From Cyclostephanos tholiformis (lineage: Eukaryota; Bacillariophyta; Thalassiosirophyceae; Thalassiosirales; Thalassiosiraceae): 20,576 nt of DNA. Location of the stretch: contig JALLPB010000193.1 in the NCBI GenBank assembly GCA_036939975.1, positions 1 through 20,576 of the forward strand. The letters run 5' to 3'. This document shows, piece by piece, positions 1-13,500 of the stretch. How positions within the stretch are numbered: the first letter of the stretch is position 1; every line of letters begins with the position of its first letter. The notes under the pieces are model-generated. The model made no database searches. It was not told where the DNA came from and worked only from the letters and a program-made list of their open reading frames with translations. The position numbers were made by a program, and so were the translations under genes.

Positions 1-600
1 CCTTTTAGCGATATATTTGCTAAATATCTCTTTTAGATAGAATGGCCTATGTCACCTACTATTAACTATTAAGTAATATCTTTTCTACTCTCATATATTG
101 ATGGATTCTGATCCAACCAATCATGAATTTTTGGAAGGTTTCATTGCTTCAGATGTGGGCCCAACTTGTTGGATTGAGTGCCACATTGTCCTTGATTCCA
201 GCGACGGATTACTTCCTTTGCATATCCATCTTTATTTGGACAAATCTGTGTGACTGGAAAGCTCTTAGCTCTTCCATGGCTCCACTTTGATAGAAATCAG
301 TGGATTGCTGCCGTTGTCACAAAGGCCGTGGCACATTGCCACCAAGATCTTGAGGCAACTCCCCTCAATTTTGTAGTAATTTTCAGCCATATTGGTGGGG
401 CCGCTAGCGTCGTTGGCTGCCGCAATGTCACATAATACTGGGGGAGGCAAGGGCGGTGGTGGCGGAGCACTATCAACAGAATTATTGTTATCGGGAGTCA
501 TGATTTTTGTTGTGGAGACGCGATCAAAGAGCATGGAAGCAGTGCAATGTGGAACACTTTGGGGGGTATGTCATCAGGGGTATATCATCTCAAGTTTGCC

Positions 601-688
601 AACTATGTTTTCTCAAGGTGGCAAAACAGGGGGAAGGGCAGACGCGAAAACATAGTTTTTTGGGGGGCTCATAACCCCCTAACTATGT
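601..688. repeat. Snap-back inverted repeat, three alternating copies
   Basis: The core AACTATGT occurs three times in alternating orientation: plus at 601-608 (extended AACTATGTTTTC, 601-612), minus at 646-657 (the exact 12-bp reverse complement GAAAACATAGTT), and plus again at 681-688. Between the last two copies a G run (662-667) faces a C run (675-679), so 650-688 can fold into a compact hairpin, and 601-657 can fold into an alternative one that shares the middle arm. This may be the relic of a small palindromic mobile element (MITE-like), but no target-site duplication was identified. Confidence 0.6.
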
Positions 689-1422
689 AAGTATGTCACC
701 TTCCGCCGACTTATGGATGATGCCTTATATGTCCAAGGCACACATTCAGAGTTGGAATTTGGCCAGCTAAGTAAGATTTGTTGTCCAGAACTAGAGTGTA
801 TGTATGGGACTAATGTTGAATAAGTTCCACCTTCAATTCCTAATTGTGTGCTCATGTAAGTTTACACTAATCCATACAGGGATAACTTTTCAGATTCAAG
901 ATACCTAACCAAGCTGAGGTGTCAATTTATTCCACATAGAAATTGTTGTATAGTATGTAGTACCTGAGAGCTGTCTTCTTTGTTAAAGAAGATAGTTTGG
1001 GCAACTTTTTGGTTACATCAGTGATCGGCAATTTATTGAATTGTTCCTGCCAATATGCCATGGCCTATGACACTGCTGTCAGGGGGCTCATGCAGACAAT
1101 GATACAGATAAGTGCCTCATGGCTGTACTATCCCATGTCTCCAATTTGAGATCCTCAGGATATGGGTAGCAAATTACCATCAAGAGTGCAGTGATAGGCT
1201 CTCTATGAGCATTGAGTTGCTGGAGGCATTTACAGGGGGGATTACTGCAGGATCGATGGCAGCAGTGTTGATGATGCCAATCAACGTTGTTGAGAGGCTG
1301 TCTGTATCATACACATGTTTTTCGGATTCTATGCTGTCACAATGGCAAAACTCTCACCAGTGCGAATTCAACTCTTACCGTGATTTCAGGGCCTTGAACT
1401 GGTGAATGCCATGAATATTGCT

Positions 1423-1480
1423 CAATCACTTTTCTCTGTGCAAGATAATGCAATCATTAATTCTCTGTGCAAGATAATTG
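1423..1480. repeat. Two-copy tandem repeat, about 29 bp unit
   Basis: Units 1423-1450 and 1451-1480 are head to tail. They share the exact 18-mer TTCTCTGTGCAAGATAAT (1432-1449 and 1461-1478) and a preceding CAATCA. The copies start 31-88 bp past the stop codon of the minus-strand TPR gene, so they probably lie in its 3' UTR, where the transcript would read ATTATCTTGCACAGAGAA twice. Confidence 0.8.
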
Positions 1481-1510
1481 TTCACCGATGATGCGCAAGC
1501 ACAATTAGCT

Positions 1511-4500
1511 TTATGTAGTTCTATTCTTTCCCATGATACGTAAACGCAGTCCGTGAACTTTGGCAACAAGATAATTATCGTCACCTAAACCATGTTTTTG
1601 GTAAATGGATAAAGCTTTATTCCAACTCTTACGTGCACCTGACAAATCGCCCTTGTTGCCCAGTACAACTCCAATATTAACAACAACTTTCGCGACTTCC
1701 ATGCTGTTGCTACCGAATATCGATGACGTAATTCTCAGGCAATCAGAGTAGGCCTTCATGGCGGCGCCGTAGTCGCATCTCTTTTCGAAGACGATACCTA
1801 TACCGAACAGAGTTTCTGCAACATCTTCGTGATTATTTCCCAAATGCAACATACGAATACGCAAAGTCTCATCAAAAAGGAACATTGCTCTTTCGACAGA
1901 TCCAGCGCGCTCTTTCATATTAGCAAGACGAAAAAGAATTTTTGCAACATGTAATGTATCTCGACCAAACAATGACTGGTATAATCGCATTGCTCTTTTA
2001 TACTGTTTCAATGCATTCACTTCGTCGCCCAGTTGGTCCATTGCAGTAGCGAGACGGAATAATGTTTCAGCTTGATCCGAGTAGAGGTCTATTTTCTTAG
2101 ATGTCTTTATGTCTTTCTCAGAAGGATCAGCTCCGACATGGAACTGGTATATTGATGTGGCTTTTTGAAACTCATCAACCGCCTGCACAAGCTCGTTGGT
2201 TTTCTCGTGGCAGTCGCCCATACAAGAATGGCATTTGGCTAATTTCACATCATTTGGATTATCAATATGACGTTGATACTCTTTCAGTGCATCGGCGAAA
2301 AGCTGTATTGACCTTTGAGTATCCAATGTCTTCTGCAGCGCAGTTCCGAGATCAAATAAAGCATCTGCGACATCAATGTTTGAGGCTGTACATGAACCAC
2401 GTGTTGCGTCCCTAATTTTAAGACTGTCAGAAAAGACAGTCACCGCACGGTCAAATTTAGATGTCTTCATATAAACGTGGCCTAGTCTCGTAAGATTTTC
2501 CGCTACGTGAGAGTCCATTTCACCGAGATTCTCTCGTCGTCCTAGAAGTGAGTTTTGAAGGCACTCCACTGCAAAATCATACTCTCCTTTCCGTTCTAGC
2601 AGAAATCACAACAATTCAAAAAGGATTAAGTTAGTAAAATGTGCAATGAATTTTTGCTCTCATCAACGGTCCAACTCACCGCTAATGCAGCCGAGGTAAA
2701 AGTTAGAGTTTGCAACATTGATACTTTGAGAACCAAGCCGTTTGTGAATATCTAAAGCTCTTTCAAAACACAGGCTAGCTTCGGCGTAATCATTCCACAG
2801 AAACAAAATTTTCCCCTTGCAATAGTGCAAATCACCTGTTAGAAGATCATCTTCACCAAACAAAACCTGCCGGAGAGCCAACGCTTCTTTAACACAAGAA
2901 TAGCTGCGCTCAAATTCTCCGACCGCCACGAAGTGATCTGCCATTTTTTGTAGCACGAGTGCTACTGTTTCATGTTGCGCTCCATAAATTTGTCTGTATG
3001 TAGACAGCGCCGAAGCAAACGATGCAGTTGCGCTTGCATTATCTCCCACCTCTAAATACAAATCTGCCATTTGTGAATGTGCGTCTCCACTTTCCTTGGA
3101 AGGCGTAGGCCCATCAATCGACTTTCGAATATCAAGACATTCTGAATAGCATGAAAGGGCTTTACGAAAATGCTTGCCTGAGCGCAAGCTTTCGCCTTTT
3201 CCAGCGAGTGATGATGCAACAAGCTCGTGATTTTTTCCATGTATCTTGATGTAGATTTGCATCGCTTTTTCATAGCAGAACACTGATTTGTCAACACAAC
3301 CCATCGAATTGTGAACACCTCCCAATGAATGAAAAGTATGAGCCAATTCTATATCCGTGTTGGCAAGCTTTGATTTTCTGATGCGCAAAGAGCCCTCCAA
3401 GTATTTCAAAGCTTTCACACTGTTCTTTCGCGATGTGTACAATAGCCCTAGGTAATACATTGAGTCTGCAACCATAAGGTCTTCACCCGATTGCGTCGTT
3501 CGTATTCGAACAGCTTCCTTGAATGCTCTTTCAGCATCATCAAACAAACCTTCTAGCAAGTGGAGCTGTCCCAGTTGTTGCATAACTGCAGCCGACTTTG
3601 TGTCACCACCACCTGTTGTTTGCTTTCGTACGAAGAGTGACTTTTCGTAGTAGCTTTTTGCATCATCATTCCTCAGAAGAAGCTTGTTTGATTCAGCAAT
3701 TCTTTCATACGTGTCTGCGACGTCGAGATGATCTTCGCCCAATTTTTCCTTGGAAATTTGAAGAGCTTTCGTGAAACAGCGCATTGCTTTATCGGGAGAT
3801 CCTTTTGCATTCAACGAAACCCCTAGGTTGTAAAGTGTATTTGCTACTGAGAGGTGTGAGTCTCCGTGATGTCTTTTGTATATGCGCAACACCTCCACAT
3901 ACGCCGCTATGGCAAGTGAGTGCTCGTTCTTTCCGCCATGCAAATCACCCTTCTTGTGCAGAAGCGTTGCGTATTTCATATGCCTTGTTCCAAATAGTTC
4001 CGAGACAGCTTCTAATGCGCCGTCAAGACAATTCATCAGATGGGCGTGATCCCGCATTGAGTCACCACAGTGAGGAATTTTTATCTTCAATGCCTCCTCA
4101 AAACATTTCAAGGCTCTTTCAAACTTTTGTTTGCGCAGCCAAATAATTCCTAGATGCCGTTGAATTTCTGATACATCGTCATTAGCATCATTGTCAAATT
4201 CCACTGATTTCATGCGCAAGGCCTCGTCTAGACAGACAAAAGCATTTTCGTTTTGATTCATCAACACTAAACAGATACCAAGACTTTGAAGATACATTTC
4301 GGCTCTGTCGATCTGCACTGCATGTTGGAAGCATTTCAAGGCTTCATCTTGGTCACATAGCTCTAGGTGGACTGCACCGAGAGAATGCCAACAAAATGCA
4401 ACGTCAGCATGTTTATCTCCAAGTTCTTGTCTTAGCGATTCGAGTGCCTCTGCATGGTAAACTTGGGCCTTGTCGAACTCTCCCATTTCAAAATATGCTG

Positions 4501-7500
4501 TGCCAATATTATTTAGAATCTCCGCAATTGCAGTGTTCGTAGAGCCTTTCGCTTTATGAATCTGCAGCGATCCGAGGTATGCAGTAATTGCCGCGGAAAA
4601 CTGTTTCTGCTCTGTACTTAACACACCCAAACTGAACAAAACGTCGGCAGTTTCAATACTATCAGGATCTGCTTGCTCGGCAATAGATAAACACTGTTCG
4701 AATTTGAGTTGAGCTGCGTCAAGATCTCCCACCTCACGCAGTAGGTTTCCGATGTGAAAAAGGAGTTCGCCAATGCTTTGGTGTTCACTCCCGAGAATTC
4801 GACGCTTTATACTAAGGCATTGTTCAAAACAGTCAAGGGCCTGGCGAATTTTTCCGGACTGCTGTTGAAGCTGACCAACTTGTAGCAGAGTATCGGCATC
4901 GTCCATGCGTGGAAGCATATTACCTAGTCGATTATTCCTAGCCTTTACGGCATCAGCTAGAAAATGGAGGGCATCACCAAAATGTCCCAGTTTGTGGTGG
5001 GTTCTGCCCAAGCAAAGCAAGGTCTCCTCTAGATCAGGATGAGAGTGTACAAGATGCAACTTCCTTATTCGTAAAGCTTCTGTTGAAAATTCAAGAGCCT
5101 CTTCTAAACTTCGTCGGCTATTTAACGAGTCGCTGATTTTTTCCAGTGTGAAACTGGTGTAGTGAAGATTTTCAGCAATAGTCAAGTGGTCGGAACCGAA
5201 CTTTGCCTGAAAGAGAGTGAGCGAAAATCGAAAGCACTCCAATGCTTCTCTAAACTTGTCAGTACTCATTAGTACTGATCCGTAATACATAACGTTTTCT
5301 GCAAAGCCGAGTAAACTCCTTTCACTTATCTCTGCCTTTCGTTCTTGCAATTTGGCTGTTAAATTCAAAAAATCCGAACCGGTTGATTGAGACACTGAGA
5401 TGCCCAGTTGTTGGACTGCATATAGACCTGCATTGTTGAACATTTCCTCGGCTTTAAACAACTCGCCTCTCGATCGATAGATTAACCCGCATTCCCGTTG
5501 CAACATCGGCTTGTCAAGGGAAATACACCTACGGAAGCACTGTATTGAATCTTCGAGCTCTCCCTTGTTCATGTGGATGCGCCCAATACATTCTATACTA
5601 CTTGCAGTAATGGCATTATTGTCTCCTAATGTCAACTTTTGTATTCTGAGTGCCTCTGCACAGTGCTTCATCGCAGTACCCCACACACCTTTCATTTGAT
5701 GTATAAGAGCCAAGTTGTAGGTGGAGGATGCAACATTGAGATCAAGCGCCCCAAGCTTCTTCTTCCGGATTGTTAGAGCTCTTTCAAAGAGCCCTAACGC
5801 CTCATCCAATTCACATTTCTTGACGAGTGTCAAGGCTAGACAATGGCATGTGTCCGCAACTTCTTCATTCTCGTCTTCAAAAAACATATGTAGCAAAGAA
5901 AGAGACCTTGATAGACAATCAAAACTGTTCTCGAAATCAGCAAGTTCTCGAAAGCAATTACCAAGATTGTGAAGCGAGTTTGCGACACTAATGTGTTCGG
6001 TGCCATACAGCTGCGTCTGTATCATTATCGCCTCGCGGTACATTAGAACCGCATCTAATTCATGATCGTGCACAAAAATCTTATCAGAAGAAAGCAGTTA
6101 CCATGAGTACACAATAAGTTTGAGTCCTTACCTTCAGGTTTATCGACTTGGATATAAGAGTTAGCAAGTTTGTAACATAGTTCAGCTCGAGTTTCGGTGA
6201 TTGGGCCAGCTTCTTCAGCCTCCAGGTCAACAAGTCTTGCATAACACTCAGACAATAGTTTTTGTTTAACTTTTGAGCCCTGGGCGTTGCTAATGCCCCA
6301 TTCAAAAATTACCACAGCTTCTTGGTATCTTTCGAGCGAAATGTCATGCATTCCTTTGTCGAAAAAGTGGTCGGCCATATATTTGTGGGCGATCCCGAGC
6401 TCCCAAGAATCGCTTGAAAGACCTCCTGACTCAATAGCCTCCCGGTAAGACTGAAAAGAAAGAAAACGGTATACCTGAGCATACATGGGCGAATTTGAAG
6501 TATAGATAACATTCTTAAAAGTCTCACCTCCATTGCATGACGTTCGTCGCCAATTTTGGCGTATGATGCAGCCAAGTCAATAACTGACATGGCATACTCT
6601 TCGCCAGTGCGACCATGATTTTTTTTCTTAAGCTCTGCAGCACTGAAAAAATACTCAGCCGCCTCAGAAAACCTCTCTAACGTAAACAGCGAGCTAGCAA
6701 TAAAATGCATTAGGACGCAGATATCCTCGTCGTCGTCATCGAGAGATGTTCTCTTTATTGCAAGCGCTCTTTCAAATGAATGAATTGCTTCTTCGTGACA
6801 CTCCAACTTCTGCTGCACGATGCCTATGCTTTCGTAGGCATTAGCACATTCAATATGTAGGTTTCCTAGAAAGGAGGTTCTGATTTCGAGACACTCTTTG
6901 AAATTTTTTAGCGACTCTATGTATTGATTCTTTTCACAAAAACATATCCCTAATCGGAAAAGAGCTTGGGAAAAGTCGTTGTGATTCTCTCTGTGAGATG
7001 ATACCATCATGCGCAAAGCTTCTACTAGATGCCCAATTGCACCGTCAAAATCCCCCACCTCTTGGTACGATCGTCCAAGAAATAATTGCGTTCTCGATAG
7101 CTCTTCATCGCCACAGCCTAATTTTTGCAAGACGCGAAGATTTTCAACGAAGCAATCGATTGCATTTTCAAAGTCATCTTTCAAGTAATGTGCCTGCCCC
7201 ATTGCATACATAGTTTCTGCTACATCTCGATGTTCTGTTCCAACGCATTCAATCCTTGCCTTAAGAGCGCCTCTGAGATGAAAAAGAGCGGTTTCTGTAT
7301 CTTCTAACTCCGTATAGATGACCCCAAGGCAATGCTGAGATGCAGCCATTTCAAAGTGATGAGCACCTAATGCAGCAGCGTGAAACGCTTCTAACATAAG
7401 ATCCAAGGCACTCGTAAAAATTTTCTGCCTTAAATAAATCGATGCAGCATTGTGTAGGCTACATGCCATCGTGACGTTCTTCCTTAAGCCCCCTATGGTC

Positions 7501-10500
7501 TTAAATATGTGAATACTTTGCAGATAAAAATCTAGAGCACATTCATCTTTCAAAAGAGACTCTTTGATCGCGCCTAGTTTGTGCATGCACAATGCAATAT
7601 CAATTGTGTTGACAGAGTCATTAATTTGGAATATCCTAAGACCCCGTTCGCAGTATTTCTCGGCGATGACGTAAAGCTCTTGGTCGAAATAGAGCTGGCC
7701 CATCTTAAAAGATAATGTAATCATAACGGTACAAGCAACAGCTTAGCTAGCGAAGCACGATGAGAATCGAATCACTGCTGGAACTGCAATACTCACGTTG
7801 ACAAGTGCCCTTCCAGTCTCAATATTGTCACAGCCCAGTAATTCAGTCTTCATCCGAAGCGCATCTGCGGAAAATGCCATTGCTCGGTCTAACTCCTCCA
7901 TAGCTGATAACACTGTCCCAATGTTATTCTTGGTATTAGCTATCTTCAATTGGTCTCCAAGTCTGATCCGGATAGTTAGGCTTTGCTCGTAACAGTCCAA
8001 AGCTTGATCAAATTCGGAAACGTGCCGAAGCAAGTTGCCCATAGAATTCAGTGCATTTGATAACTCAAGATCTTCACATTTGACAGCCTTTAGGATGCGA
8101 ACTGATTCCTGGAAACAAGGGATGGCATTTTCAATATCACCTAGGTTTTCGTATACTGCACCCATTTGGCACAATATTTTGCCCCGGGCGACTTCATCAT
8201 GGATATTATCGTCATCACTATTTACTTTCGACCCCAATAGAGTGCTGGCCCGAGAAAGCAATTTCAACGCATTTTCATAGTCAGCAAGATTCGACATGGC
8301 GACTGCCATAAGGTATATGGTAGAAAGAAGATCTTTGCTGTCTTCGCCCAAAGCTAAAGTTGTTATGCAATAACTTTCGCGCAGACATTCTAATGACTTT
8401 TCAGGACTTCCCCGCTCAAGATGTATATTTCCGATGTTAAAAAGGAGGTCTGCAATACGAAGCTCATCTCCTTTTGTCTCACGCTGGGCATTCAAAACTT
8501 CTTTGAAACATGCCATAGCATCCTCGTACTGTGCGAATGCTGCATGCAAGTTTCCGAGACGGTGAAGTACGTCTCCGATTTCATTGTATAGATCACCCTT
8601 CGTGGTCGGGTCTCGTTCAACGACTAGCACCTGTCTTAAAATGGCCAACATTTCTGAGTAATATAGCAATAGTCGCTTGTTCCGTTCATCATGTGACTTC
8701 TCCATAAACATCGTCGCCACTCCGTGCCGCTCGTTACACTCTTCCAAGAATAAGACACATGACCGATAATTTTCTAATGCAACGAGAATATCCCCACCCA
8801 TACGCTGCACAATAATGGCAATATCCCTATGAAGAAGCCCCATCTTTTCCTTCAGTGCTAGCCCATCGCAATAATCGTAAATTCGCATGGCTTTCTCATA
8901 ACACATTATTGCTTTATCGAAATCAGACATAATTGCAAAGGATTTCCCCATGCCTGTCAGCGTATCTGCAACATCGATGCTATTTTTGCCAAAATGGATG
9001 ACGTAGGTCTGCAGGGACTTTGCGTAACAATAGATCGATTTGTCGTAGTTTTGATTGTCGTGGAGAGCTTTAGCCAAAGCAAGATTTATTGAGGCATTGA
9101 TCAAGCTGTGCTTTTTAATGCTTTTGCACCGACAGCGAATTCTCAACGCCTCTTCATAGAAACAGAATGACTGTACAAGGCTGCCCGTAACTTTGTCAAT
9201 GTTCCCCACATGGACCAATACACGCGCTATCCAGAGATTGATTGCCTCGAGCTCCAACGCGACATATTTCCCATTCATACTAGCCAATCGTGTCCCTTCA
9301 ACCTGGAAAAGCTGCATGGCGTCAATATAGTAAGCTCTCGCTTCCACAAGCTTAGATCGTGTCTCTTCGAGTCTACCAAAATAAAACATGCAATGTGCTT
9401 CCATAAGGACTGACTCCTTGTGTTCATCGGCAGACTTAGGCTCGTGGTTGCGACTAGTAATGCTAGTAGAAAACGCCCTTCGTATTTCAAGTGCCGATGT
9501 CAAAGCTCTACACGCCTTAGCCGTCTCGGAATGTATTTTATCGGCATCTGCCAAAGCACGATAAAGATGAGCTATTCCAATACTTTGATATGTATTTCCA
9601 ATGCTTACGTGACTTTGATCTAATAAAAGCTTCCGAATATCGAGACTTTCCGACAGAAAATTTATGGCGTCCTCAACTAGTTTAACAGTTTCAACATCAT
9701 CAAACGAATAAGCTTCAGCAATTGAAACTTTTCGCAGACACAAATCGCCGAGGTGCTGGAGAATGAAGGCTATCTCAATGTCATTGTGGCTGCCGATGTC
9801 TTTTCTTCGTATTGACAAGCATTCTTGAAACGACCTGTACGCAATCACATCGTCGTTGTCGTCGTTTTCGTCCTCCGTTACTATGGCAAGGCAAAGATTC
9901 TTTGATGTGAGTAAAACGGCTAGACTTTGCAACGATTCGGCATAGCTCACATGTTGTTTCCCATAAATGACTTCTGATATTCGCATTGACTCTGAATAGC
10001 AAGCAACGGCATCTACCTTAGCGGACATACTTTCCCCTGACGAAGACGACGTAGCAATAGCTCTGTATGAATTTCCCATGCAATGGTTGATGTTCATAAC
10101 AATGGCATGGTCTTTGGTACCAAGCCTTGCCACCGTTAGCACTTCTGCTTCCTTATATGAGCTAATGGCATCTCTAAATTGACCCGTCCTAGCTTGGAGA
10201 TTTCCTATTCGGAAAAGGATATCTTCCTTCGTCCAGATTGATTCGCCAAGGCAAGGTGTGTTTTCAGAATCCTGATTCCAGTTCATTTCCTCTCCTCCTG
10301 ATGCCTCTTTATCAATTAAATTGTCGACTTCTAAATCTCTCTTCTCAATAAGCAGAAGCATAGATTCATAACAATCCATATCATTCCGATCCCATTTTGA
10401 ATCTTCCAAACATTCAAGAGAACTTTCTGCATCCACAGTTGATACGAAGCCAACAGCTGCTCTAACGAACTCTCTGATGCCGATTGCACGCTCAAAAAAA

Positions 10501-13500
10501 CGATAGCTGTGGCGATCAGAGCCACTTTCCAAACTAATACGCCCACAACGTTCATAGATATCACTAAGAACAATCGACGTTGATGTTACTGAAATTTCTT
10601 CAAAGAAACAACGAGAAGTAAATGGCAATAACGGCAATGTTTTCCAGTTTGACAAGGCTATCCTTATGCAATTGGTTTCATCCAGGATGTGAGCGGCTTC
10701 GTCAAAAATAGCTTTATCACTTCTGCCTTGACCGGCAAAACATTGGCCAAGACAGTGCAGTGCACAAGCTAATCCATTTTTTTGAACCATCTCAAGCTTT
10801 TTGCGCTGCCATTCATGAAGCGACGTGATCTTGCTCGGGTCGTCTCCACCCAATTGTTCAGAATCATCATTCAATGTGCTTCTGCTAGAAAAAATGAGGT
10901 GACGACCTGTTGATTTGAATACCTTCACAGCTTCTTTATAATTGGACGACGCTGATTCAACTCTTCCGAGCTGACTATCAACATATCCCACTTTTAAATT
11001 GAGGAACGCAAAATCAAGTAGAATCACAGCCTCCTCAAGAGTTCCTTTTGCTCCGAGGCCTGTTTCATCATAAAACCTTGTTGGATTGAGAAAAGCTTGT
11101 GCCTTGTGCATGACTTTTTGGGCTTTATCAAAATCACGGGTTCGTGTGTATGTCGCCCCAAGTAAAAATAACAGTTGGGTAATTTCGATTCCGGTACTGT
11201 CTGTAATTGAAGAAACGTTTACCATGTCTAATGCAATGAGGATATTTTCCGGGACTGGAAATACTGCCCCAGATGATTTGATGAAGCCCCGGTTGAAACG
11301 GAGTATGTTAGAAATTGTTCTTGATGTTTTATCATCATTCGAATTCCATGAAATAAGCAGACCACGGAGGAGGAGAGATTCCCAAAAGTACGAGAGAGCT
11401 GCCTTGTAAGAGCGCGATCGAAATTCTATTCGTCCTGTTGCGCATAAATCCTTCGCCAACGCTTCCATCTGGGCAGGTGGTGCTCCGTTACCAATATGTA
11501 AAGTTAAGCCAAAGCTTTCGTCCAAAGACTGAGAGGAGACCTTGCTACTATTGTCTGCACTTGAAAATACATCATCACCGGTCTCTCTCTCATTTATCGG
11601 AGTGGTATAACACACAATCCTCCTTAAAAGAATTGACTTCATAATGCAATCTTTCCCTTTTCGTTCTGCATTTAACTGCCTAGTCAAAGACAAACTCTCG
11701 TCTTCCTGTTCGGCTTTACCCTCAGAAAATAACAGCAAATGACATTTCCAATTAAAAACTTGAGATAGTTTGAAAGCTTCATTGAGATGAATCATACCCA
11801 ATTGAGATTGTACATCCCCAGAAAAAAAGTCAGGGGCCGCTGGCTCTAGATCTTCAATTTTGCATGCCTCCAATTTGTTAATGATATCCTCGAAACAAGC
11901 AACAGAAGCATCGTATTGTCCAAGCTCGGCAAGTGATTTTCCTAAGGACAGCATAGTGACAAACATCTGTTGATCTTCTGAACACCGTTTTGTTATCTGC
12001 TCGCCTTGACTCGAGGGCTGAACCGTTCGCTCTCTTTCTTTTATTCGATGTAATATGGTCAGGCACTGTCTAAAACAACTTGTAGCCTCTTTCCACTGAC
12101 CAAGCTCCACGTGAATAGCACCCATATTATGAAGTGTATTGCTAACGGTTTTGTGAAACCGTCCAACACGTCTTATGTATAATGATAAAGACTCTCGGTA
12201 TGCTCCAAGAGATTTATCGTATTCAGACAGCTTGTCGTGGCAGTAGCCAAGACAAGTAAGGGTATCGGCTAAATAAAGATCTACTGAGACTTTTGCCTCC
12301 CTTATATCACGAAGCTCGTTGTTTGACAAATCCAGCGCATTGGAGGTATCACAACGGGAGTTGCTCGTTTTCTTCTCTTGTTGAATATCTCCCAGTATGC
12401 CTGTTTGCTGTTTCTCCTTTCCAACTTTGTCTTCTTCATTCATTGAAGCGCTGTTCTCTGCTGATTTAAGAATAAAAATAGCTGCCTTGTATGCATCCAA
12501 GGCATTCTTGTACGATGATATTTCGAGGTGTAAAGATCTGTCAACTGCTTCACTAGTAACCAAGCATCCGTCTCCTTTCTGCGACAAATTTTCGCGTTCT
12601 CTTTGTCGGCAGCCGAGGCTTACACCGAGGTGATGGAGAGTACGTCCAATCTCCAAACAATTTGCCACGATATTGGCATAGTTGTGTGCGAAAATGAGCG
12701 CTTCATCACCACTGTTGACACAGATAGGCATTTTTGTGGTTCCTTCGTCGTAGTCCACTCTCTTGACCTTGGCTTCGCTGAATTGATAACCAGTATTAAC
12801 CAGCGTAGATTTGAGATGGGAATGGAGTGCCGATACAAGTAGAGCTACTAAACTTTCATAGCTTTTCACCTCACATTGCAGCATAGCACGTTCTTCTCCC
12901 ACGCCATCGGCACAAATGCTGTCATTGTTAATGCTGCTTTGAAAAAAAATAGCAGATTGCCAGTTCGAGAGATGATTAATTGTTGCATCGTACGGTCCTT
13001 GAATTTCAATTCGCTTCCTGAGGTACACCTCGTCGAAGAGTAGATCTGATAAGTCTTCATATGTGACTTCTCTGATTGTATAAAATTCATTAGTTTCAGA
13101 AACGAGGGGCTTGATTCTCTGGGAAATGAGAGCCCTTAACATAAATATCGGTAGGTATCGGAGTGAGTATATCTGCGCCATTGGCTGTTCAGTCCGAAAT
13201 ACTGTTTTTAGCAAATTGTGTGAGTACACCGTCACCGATTGATTTTCATTGTTATCTTGCTCGCCTAATTCGGTTTTCTTCGAAATAGTTTGAATATTCA
13301 AGAGCAGCACTTTACACATCAGAGTATTCGCCCGGGAAAGACCAATTTTTTTTTCATTCTCAGCAGATTTACTCAGGAACATTCTTACGACATCGCGACG
13401 CAGTCGAATTTCATGCTCTTTTGTTTCATTCACATCGGATATATTTCCTCCCTCATCCTTCCCATCGAAGGTAGCTAGCATTTCACCGTAAAGCAAATCT

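Larger units (their letters stand above)
1..1510. other. Intergenic region, no supported gene
   Basis: No reading frame here looks like a real gene. The open stretches are short, overlap each other on both strands, and lack domain patterns. A minus-strand frame at 265-534 has a proline run and a plus-strand frame at 1112-1405 is 97 codons long, but neither resembles a family I know and both are flanked by many stops. Either could be a decayed fragment of a mobile element, which I cannot show. The identifiable structure is a snap-back repeat at 601-688 and a tandem repeat at 1423-1480. The last part, nearest 1510, is expected to hold the 3' UTR of the minus-strand TPR gene; I saw no AATAAA there. 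Confidence 0.6.

Noticed and set aside
265..534. Minus-strand 89-codon frame with a proline run
   Set aside because: Short, low-complexity, no family resemblance, and overlapped by equally long plus-strand frames.
1112..1405. Plus-strand 97-codon frame
   Set aside because: No domain or codon pattern that I recognise. The minus strand of the same stretch also reads open in pieces, so it may be a decayed element fragment, but there is nothing to support a call.
1511..2569. Separate 352-codon TPR gene with a GTG start
   Set aside because: The frame extends upstream to an acceptor at 2596, which rebuilds a full TPR with the exon before it.
2663..6073. Separate 1136-codon TPR gene with a non-ATG start
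   Set aside because: The apparent start is a GTG inside intron 3. Splicing at 6131/6055 joins it in frame to the upstream exon.
6074..6081. Alternative acceptor AG for intron 3
   Set aside because: Combined with the phase-1 donor it shifts the frame and hits a stop within a few codons; the AG at 6056-6055 keeps the frame and the TPR pattern.
6309..7724. Separate gene starting MITLSFKMGQ
   Set aside because: The apparent start lies inside intron 1. The exon begins at the second ATG, exactly after an acceptor AG, and completes a TPR from the preceding exon. The tail after 6528 is intron and out-of-frame exon.
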